Assembly (NCBI GenBank): GCA_023429855.1
Contig: JAEZDB010000136.1
Span: forward strand, 1 to 8,010
Reading direction: 5' to 3'
Source: Actinomycetes bacterium
GTDB taxonomy: Bacteria > Actinomycetota > Thermoleophilia > Solirubrobacterales > Solirubrobacteraceae
DNA: 8,010 nucleotides
The position numbers and the translations under genes were made by a program. How positions within the stretch are numbered: the stretch's first letter is position 1; the number at the start of each line of letters is the position of its first letter. This document shows, in pieces, positions 1 through 3,656 of this stretch. The notes under the pieces were generated by a model. It was not told the origin of the DNA, made no database searches, and saw only the letters and a program-made list of their open reading frames with translations.

Positions 1-483
1 GCGCCAGTGCAGCGCCGCGATCGGCCCTTTCTCCTCCACGTCGAGGCCCGCCAGACCTTCGGGCTCGGCGCGAGCGGCCTCGAGGATCGCCGCGACGGCT
101 TGCGCGTCGGCGGCAAAGGCCGTCGGCACGACGGGCTCGCTCGCTCCAGGCTGAAGCACCTCCGCGCCGTGGAGGCCGGTGTAGGCGATCGTGTCGACCC
201 CGAGCAGCCCGCGGGCCTGCAACGCCTGGCGGCCGGTGACGCAGGCCACCAGCGGAAGCCGCTCAGCGAGCGCCGCGACCGCAGCAGCGGAGGCCGGGTC
301 GGGCCGGGCGGCTGAGGGATCGTCGACGATCGGCGACAGGACCCCGTCGAAGTCGAGTAGCACCGCCAGCTGAGCCGCTCCGGCCGCCAGGTGCGCGGCA
401 ACCTCGGCGGCGCTCGGGTCAAGCAGGCGAGCTGGCGGTTCCGCAGTGGCGGGAGCGCTGCTGACCGGCTCGTGGGATGCCAT
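1..483 (-). CDS. otsB: Trehalose-6-phosphate phosphatase (HAD superfamily), N-terminal 161 residues, cut by window edge
   Basis: Likely removes the phosphate from trehalose 6-phosphate to give trehalose, the second step of the OtsA-OtsB pathway, in the cytoplasm. Seen in the sequence: an alanine-rich N-terminus, then HAD motif I LLDFDGVLSPIVDD (residues 42-55, with nucleophile and acid Asp44 and Asp46), motif II VTGR (82-85), a YTGLHGAEV segment (101-109) matching the family's 'GxHG' signature, and VEEKGPIAALHWR (149-161) matching its 'VExKxxxxxxHxR' signature. The remaining HAD motifs (lysine and DD) must lie left of base 1; family members are usually 230-270 residues, so about 60% is present. 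ATG at 483 is chosen because the domain begins about 40 residues later and a -10-like CATACT sits six bases upstream, suggesting a leaderless transcript. AAGGA is also present but only one base from the ATG. Divergent from the TauE-type permease. Another sugar-phosphate HAD phosphatase is the only serious alternative. Confidence 0.86.
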   Translation of the reverse strand, partial: MASHEPVSSAPATAEPPARLLDPSAAEVAAHLAAGAAQLAVLLDFDGVLSPIVDDPSAARPDPASAAAVAALAERLPLVACVTGRQALQARGLLGVDTIAYTGLHGAEVLQPGASEPVVPTAFAADAQAVAAILEAARAEPEGLAGLDVEEKGPIAALHWR

Positions 484-489
484 GTCCTT

Positions 490-495
490 AGTATG
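490..495 (-). promoter_or_regulatory. Candidate -10 element of the trehalose-phosphatase gene
   Basis: Read on the minus strand, CATACT lies six bases before the ATG at 483, a spacing that would start the transcript at or next to the start codon. No good -35 hexamer is seen 16-18 bases further up. The same GCATACT(A/G)AGG string occurs upstream of the GGDEF-EAL gene. The plus-strand reading of the same bases, TAGTAT (489-494), is also -10-like and could serve the permease, with an untranslated leader of about 45 bases. Inferred from pattern only. Confidence 0.35.
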
Positions 496-544
496 CCGGG
501 CCGTCGCCGCAAGCTCGCCCAGTCGGCGGGTCGGCACGGGCCAG

Positions 545-1414
545 ATGAGCGCCGCCACACCAGCCGACCCCGCCACGAACCCCGCGCACCCGCGGCTCCT
601 CCTGCTCGGGATCGGGACGGCGGCTGGGGTGTACAGCGGCCTGTTCGGCGTCGGCGGCGGCAGCGTCATGGTGCCGCTGCTCATTCTGCTGCTGGCCTAC
701 GACCCGCGCGTCGCCACGGCCACGTCGCTCGCGGCGATCACCGTGATCGCCACCGCCGGCACGATCACGCACGCGATCTACGGCAATGTCGCCTGGAGAG
801 TGGCGGCCGTGGTCGCGGTGCCAGCGATCGTGGGCGCCGTCGTCGGCACGTCGCTGCAGCAGCGTGTGCCGCGCGCGTGGATCTCGATCGGACTGGCGTT
901 GCTGCTGATCGTCGGCGCGATCGACCTGCTGCGTCCGCTCCTCGCCTCCGTGGAGACCGCGCTGACCGGCTGGGAGATCCACAACAGCTACAGCTCCGCG
1001 CCCGACCTAACCTCAGTCTCCCAACCCGTCGTCCTGGGTATCGCCGGCTTCCTCGCGGGCATGCTCGGCGGCATGGTCGGGATCGGCGGCGGGATCCTCA
1101 TCGTCCCGGTGCTGCTCTACACGCAGGACTTCGGGGAACGCGAAGCGATCGCGACGTCGCTCGCGGCGATGGTGCCGATGTCGATCGCGGCGGCGGCCCG
1201 CCACCACCACTACGGCAACCTGCGCGTCAAAGAAGGCCTGACGCTCGGCGTGCTCGGCATCGCCGGGGCAGCAGTCGGCGCGTCGATCGCCGAGATCGCC
1301 CCCGAAGCGGTTCTGAGACTCGGCTTTGCGGTCCTCATGCTGTTGATCGCCGCCCAGATGCTGCGCGGGGTTCGGCGCGAGCGCCGCGCAGCGCCCCCGG
1401 GACCGACGACTTAG
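545..1414 (+). CDS. TauE/SafE family sulfite/anion exporter-type membrane permease
   Basis: A 289-residue integral membrane protein of the TauE/SafE (DUF81) family, whose members move sulfite, sulfoacetate, taurine-derived or other small anions; the substrate here cannot be read from the sequence. It shows the family's internal duplication. The first half has GVYSGLFGVGGGSVMVP (residues 28-44), then ATSLAA and a HAIYGN turn (59-81). The second half has GFLAGMLGGMVGIGGGILIVP (168-188, quoted as two overlapping Gly-rich segments), then ATSLAA and a HHHYGN turn (203-225). About eight hydrophobic segments are visible, separated by a polar loop at about 137-160. The length is normal. The frame is open further upstream, with ATGs at 446 and 482, but those starts would overlap the divergent phosphatase gene and add a non-family N-terminus, so ATG 545 is preferred. 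No strong ribosome binding site precedes it. The stop codon overlaps that of the convergent HD gene. Confidence 0.93.
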   Translation: MSAATPADPATNPAHPRLLLLGIGTAAGVYSGLFGVGGGSVMVPLLILLLAYDPRVATATSLAAITVIATAGTITHAIYGNVAWRVAAVVAVPAIVGAVVGTSLQQRVPRAWISIGLALLLIVGAIDLLRPLLASVETALTGWEIHNSYSSAPDLTSVSQPVVLGIAGFLAGMLGGMVGIGGGILIVPVLLYTQDFGEREAIATSLAAMVPMSIAAAARHHHYGNLRVKEGLTLGVLGIAGAAVGASIAEIAPEAVLRLGFAVLMLLIAAQMLRGVRRERRAAPPGPTT

Positions 1415-2313
1415 AGGCCGTTCTCGAAGGCGCCCTTGAGCTCGGCGTCGACGAGGTTGAGCCGGTAAAGCGCCAGTGCCTCATAGGACTGGAACGACCC
1501 CGTCGGGGTCGTTCCAGGACCGTGGTGCGCGAGCACGCAGTGCGCCAGCGAGAGCCAGCGGTCGTCGCCCAGCGACTCGGGGCGGTGCGCGATGAGCAGC
1601 TGCATCGTCAGCTCGAGGTGACCGAGCATGCGACCCGCCTCGCTAAGGCCGATCGACGCGTCGTAGGTGAACTCGCGGGTCTTGCCGAGGTCGTGGACGA
1701 TCGCCGCGGTGACGAGCAGATCGCGGTCGAGTCGCGGGTGCAGCGCGCACAGCTCCCAGGCGAGCTGGGTGACGGCCACCGTGTGCTCGATGAGGCCGCC
1801 GAGGTAGGCGTGGTGGCCGCTGCGCGAGCACGGCGCGCGGCGCAGCTCCTCCCGCAGCTCCGCGTCGGTCAGCAGCGACGACAGCAGCGCCCGCAGGCCG
1901 GGGTCGTGGACCTCGGCCGCCTGGTGCTCGAGGAAGCCCTCCAGCTCGGGCAGGTCGCGGTAGGCGGTCGGCAGAAGCTGCGCGGGGTCGACGCCCTCGG
2001 CCCGCACAAGCCCTTGGACCTCGATCTGCAGCTGCTCGCGGAACCGCTCCACGCGGCCGCGCACGCGCACGGCGTCGCCGACGCGGAAGCGGGCCGCGGT
2101 CGCGTCGGCGTCGCGGAAGACGCGCGCCGCGATCACCCCGGTGCGGTCGCGCAGCTGGAGCGCGAGGTAGGGCTGGCCGCTGCGGGCGGTCAGCCGGTCG
2201 GCGCGAACCACAGCGAAGACGCCGTCGACCGCCTGGCGCTCGGCGAGTTCCGCGACCGTTCGCGGTCCCGCAGGGGCGGCTGGCATTGGCGGTTCGGGCG
2301 TCGGGTGCGTCAT
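1411..2313 (-). CDS. OB-fold and HD-domain protein, YhaM-like 3'-5' exoribonuclease
   Basis: A 300-residue protein with an N-terminal OB-fold (about 18-105; VRVRGRVERFREQLQIEV at 82-99 is the typical nucleic-acid-binding strand pattern) followed by an HD metal-dependent phosphohydrolase domain (about 160-295). Visible HD ligands are H177 (IEHT), H207-D208 (VHDLGK), H232 (GHLE), H258 and H263-H264 (HCVLAHHG) and D289 (NLVDAE). This order matches the YhaM/CBF1 family, which trims RNA or single-stranded DNA from the 3' end using a divalent metal; the family role is known, activity here is inferred. ATG 2313 is chosen because AGGA lies six to seven bases upstream. Alternatives are ATG 2337 and ATG 2286; the frame also runs on much further upstream, antisense to the PAC2 gene, which is spurious. 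Divergent from PAC2 by 24 bp, convergent with TauE. The 3' part contains a 13-bp hairpin (1489-1517). Confidence 0.9.
   Translation of the reverse strand: MTHPTPEPPMPAAPAGPRTVAELAERQAVDGVFAVVRADRLTARSGQPYLALQLRDRTGVIAARVFRDADATAARFRVGDAVRVRGRVERFREQLQIEVQGLVRAEGVDPAQLLPTAYRDLPELEGFLEHQAAEVHDPGLRALLSSLLTDAELREELRRAPCSRSGHHAYLGGLIEHTVAVTQLAWELCALHPRLDRDLLVTAAIVHDLGKTREFTYDASIGLSEAGRMLGHLELTMQLLIAHRPESLGDDRWLSLAHCVLAHHGPGTTPTGSFQSYEALALYRLNLVDAELKGAFENGL
1489..1517. terminator. Strong 13-bp perfect hairpin inside the HD gene; possible terminator for the permease
   Basis: Arms 1489-1501 and 1505-1517 are perfectly complementary (CTGGAACGACCCC and its complement) around a three-base loop. The stem starts 75 bases after the permease stop codon, within the last 110 bases of the convergent HD gene, where it encodes residues around GTTPTGSF. 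There is no run of T on either side, so it is not a classic intrinsic terminator. It could still halt the plus-strand transcript or protect a 3' end. Function is inferred; the structure is seen. Confidence 0.45.
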
Positions 2314-2319
2314 CGCGGT

Positions 2320-2323
2320 TCCT
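2320..2323 (-). promoter_or_regulatory. Ribosome binding site fixing the HD gene start
   Basis: AGGA on the minus strand lies six bases before ATG 2313 (AGGAACCGCGATG). It is one of the few clear Shine-Dalgarno sites in the window and favours 2313 over the in-frame ATG 24 bases upstream, which has none. Confidence 0.55.
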
Positions 2324-2324
2324 G

Positions 2325-2330
2325 TAGCGT
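2325..2330 (+). promoter_or_regulatory. Candidate -10 element for leaderless transcription of the PAC2 gene
   Basis: TAGCGT, preceded by TG (TGTAGCGT, an extended -10 form), fits the actinobacterial TAnnnT pattern and ends seven bases before the GTG at 2338. That places the expected transcription start on the start codon itself, and no Shine-Dalgarno sequence is present. It abuts the HD gene's ribosome binding site on the other strand. Inferred from pattern and spacing. Confidence 0.4.
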
Positions 2331-2337
2331 GAACCAT

Positions 2338-3213
2338 GTGAAGGCACTTCGCTGGGATCACCGTCCGGAGGGGCTCCGCGCCCCCGCGCTGGTGTGCGCG
2401 TTTCGCGGCTGGAGCGACGCCGGGCAGGCGTCGACCATGGCCCTCGCTGCCGTCGGCCGCCAGCTGCAGTCGTCGACGTTCGCCAGCTACAACCCCGAGT
2501 CGCTCTTCGATTTCCAGGCAGCGCGGCCGTACATCGAGGTGCGCGACGGCGTCGTGCGCGACCTGCGCTGGCCGAACATCGAGTACCGCGCGGCCCGTGC
2601 AGCCCGCGCCCCGCGCGATCTGATCACGCTGATGGGCCCGGAGCCGTCGACGCACTGGCCGTCGTTTGCCGACTCGGTCGCGGAGGTGGCCAAGACGATG
2701 GGCGCGCAGATGATCGTGACGCTCGGGTCGCTGATGGGCGACGTGCCCCACACCCGCCCTTCCCCGCTCATGGCGATCGGGTCCGATGAGGGTCTGCTCG
2801 ACCGCCTCGATTTGCACCGCCCCGACTACGAGGGCCCAACCGGTCTGCTCGGCCCGATCCACATGGCCGCGATCAAGGCGGAGATCCCGGTCGTCGGGCT
2901 CTGGGTGAGCGTGCCGCACTACGTCTCGGCGCCGAACCCCAACGGCGCCCTGTCGCTCGTCCGCGGCGTCGAGAAGCTCTGCGGCGTCACGCTGAACGCG
3001 ACGGCGCTCGAAGAGGGCGCCCGCGAGTTCGAGGAGCGTGTCAGCGGCGCGGTCTCCGGCGACCCGTCGGTCGCCGCGTGGGTCGAGAAGCTCGAGGAGC
3101 AGGCCGCGAGCGAGCAGGCGGAGATGGCCGACCCTGAGGCGCTGCCCGACGGCGACCTTCTCGCCCGCGAGTTCCAGCGCTTCCTGCGCCAGCGCGGCCC
3201 GAGCGAGGGTTAG
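2338..3213 (+). CDS. PAC2 family protein (proteasome assembly chaperone-like)
   Basis: A 291-residue soluble protein of the PAC2 family common in Actinobacteria, related in fold to the eukaryotic proteasome assembly chaperone 2; its bacterial role is not established. Visible signatures in order: LRWDHRPEGLRAPALVCAF (residues 4-22), GWSDAGQAS (24-32), FDFQAARPYIEV (57-68), GPEPSTHWPSF (100-110), TLGSLMGDVPHTRPSPL (128-144), YEGPTGLLGPIH (164-175) and LWVSVPHYVSAPNPNG (188-203). A charged, Glu-rich helical tail (about 222-290) follows, also usual for actinobacterial members. GTG 2338 is preferred because the family begins within a few residues of it and the -10-like TAGCGT fits a leaderless start; GTG 2329 would add three residues. 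The frame is open for about 650 codons upstream, but that part is non-coding shadow across the HD and permease genes. Convergent with the small basic gene, 49 bp between stops. Confidence 0.93.
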   Translation: MKALRWDHRPEGLRAPALVCAFRGWSDAGQASTMALAAVGRQLQSSTFASYNPESLFDFQAARPYIEVRDGVVRDLRWPNIEYRAARAARAPRDLITLMGPEPSTHWPSFADSVAEVAKTMGAQMIVTLGSLMGDVPHTRPSPLMAIGSDEGLLDRLDLHRPDYEGPTGLLGPIHMAAIKAEIPVVGLWVSVPHYVSAPNPNGALSLVRGVEKLCGVTLNATALEEGAREFEERVSGAVSGDPSVAAWVEKLEEQAASEQAEMADPEALPDGDLLAREFQRFLRQRGPSEG

Positions 3214-3262
3214 TCGTCATCGTCGCTGCCGGACGATCTTCGCGGCGTCGTCGGCGGCTCGG

Positions 3263-3589
3263 CTACCGCCGCAGCAGCTTGCGCTTCGGCGCAGCCGGAA
3301 TCGGCGAGGCCGCAATGGCCGCATTGCGGAGCAGCGCGACTGGTCCGAGCGTGTCGAGCAGCCCATGCAGCTGCTTGCGCTGGCGGCGCGTCAGGCGTGA
3401 AGGCCGACCGCGGCTTGCGCGCAACAGCGCAAGCGTCTGGCGGCGCTGGCGCGGCGTCAGACGCGACTGCCAATGCGCGTGCACGGCCCGGCCGGCGCGC
3501 ACGGCGGCAAGCGGCCACAGGAGCCGCCCCATGGCAAACCGCGGCGCCGCGGCGGCGCCCTTGGCGATCTTCGAAGCACCCATCGTCAT
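3263..3589 (-). CDS. Small, highly basic protein with repeated LTxRQR motif, unknown function
   Basis: 108 residues, not recognised. Strongly basic (many Arg and Lys, very few acidic residues) and largely helical by composition. The N-terminal third (MTMGASKIAKGAAAAPRF..., then a WPLAAVRAG stretch) is weakly hydrophobic. The middle carries two copies of an Arg-rich motif: RLTPRQRRQTLALLRASRGR (residues 43-62) and RLTRRQRKQLHGLLDTLG (65-82). The tail ends KRKLLRR. The charge and repeat suggest nucleic-acid or membrane-surface binding, but this is inference. Third codon positions are mostly G/C, like the neighbours, which supports a real gene over the overlapping alternatives. ATG 3589 is chosen, with GGGTGG just upstream and a -10-like TAGCGT at 3599-3604; ATG 3583 is equally possible. 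It follows the GGDEF-EAL gene on the same strand, 67 bp after its stop, so co-transcription is possible but unproven. Confidence 0.6.
   Translation of the reverse strand: MTMGASKIAKGAAAAPRFAMGRLLWPLAAVRAGRAVHAHWQSRLTPRQRRQTLALLRASRGRPSRLTRRQRKQLHGLLDTLGPVALLRNAAIAASPIPAAPKRKLLRR
3310..3329. repeat. 8-bp perfect inverted repeat in the 3' part of the small basic gene
   Basis: CCGCAATG (3310-3317) pairs with CATTGCGG (3322-3329) around a four-base loop. It lies 97 bases past the PAC2 stop codon, inside the convergent gene, in a position parallel to the hairpin at 1489-1517. A role in ending the PAC2 transcript is inferred; there is no T-run. Confidence 0.4.
3413..3434. repeat. 8-bp perfect inverted repeat inside the small basic gene
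   Basis: GCTTGCGC (3413-3420) pairs with GCGCAAGC (3427-3434) around six bases. A further 6-bp dyad (CGTCTG at 3434-3439, CAGACG at 3458-3463) starts at its last base. Both lie in the part encoding the Arg-rich repeat, so biased codon use is an alternative explanation to selected structure. Confidence 0.35.
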
Positions 3590-3598
3590 ACGCCACCC

Positions 3599-3604
3599 AC
3601 GCTA
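3599..3604 (-). promoter_or_regulatory. Candidate -10 element of the small basic gene
   Basis: TAGCGT on the minus strand, nine bases before ATG 3589. It is the same hexamer as the one before the PAC2 GTG start. If used, the leader would be only about two bases. No -35 is evident. Pattern-based inference. Confidence 0.3.
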
Positions 3605-3614
3605 GAAAGGCGCG

Positions 3615-3634
3615 GGTGGCCGGCCCGGGCCACC
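3615..3634 (-). terminator. GC-rich hairpin just downstream of the GGDEF-EAL gene, possible terminator
   Basis: GGTGGCC (3615-3621) pairs with GGCCACC (3628-3634) around six bases. On the minus strand it begins 22 bases after the GGDEF-EAL stop codon and is followed by CGCGCCTTTCT, which has only a short T-run. It lies before the small basic gene, so it may reduce read-through into it. A weak terminator candidate. Confidence 0.4.
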
Positions 3635-3656
3635 GGCGGTCAACGGGGCGGTCCGC

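Noticed and set aside
391..2337. About 650 codons of open frame directly upstream of, and in frame with, the PAC2 gene
   Set aside because: It crosses the permease in another frame and the HD gene antisense. Its translation is a low-complexity Arg/Ala/Gly-rich string with no domain; PAC2 similarity begins only near 2338. It is an artefact of high GC content.
2314..2919. N-terminal extension of the HD protein on the minus strand
   Set aside because: It lies antisense to the well-supported PAC2 gene, has no family similarity, and a ribosome binding site marks ATG 2313.
3210..3596. Alternative 128-codon minus-strand ORF over the small basic gene
   Set aside because: Its frame lacks the internal repeat and has a less consistent codon pattern than the frame ending at 3263, and it would overlap the PAC2 stop.
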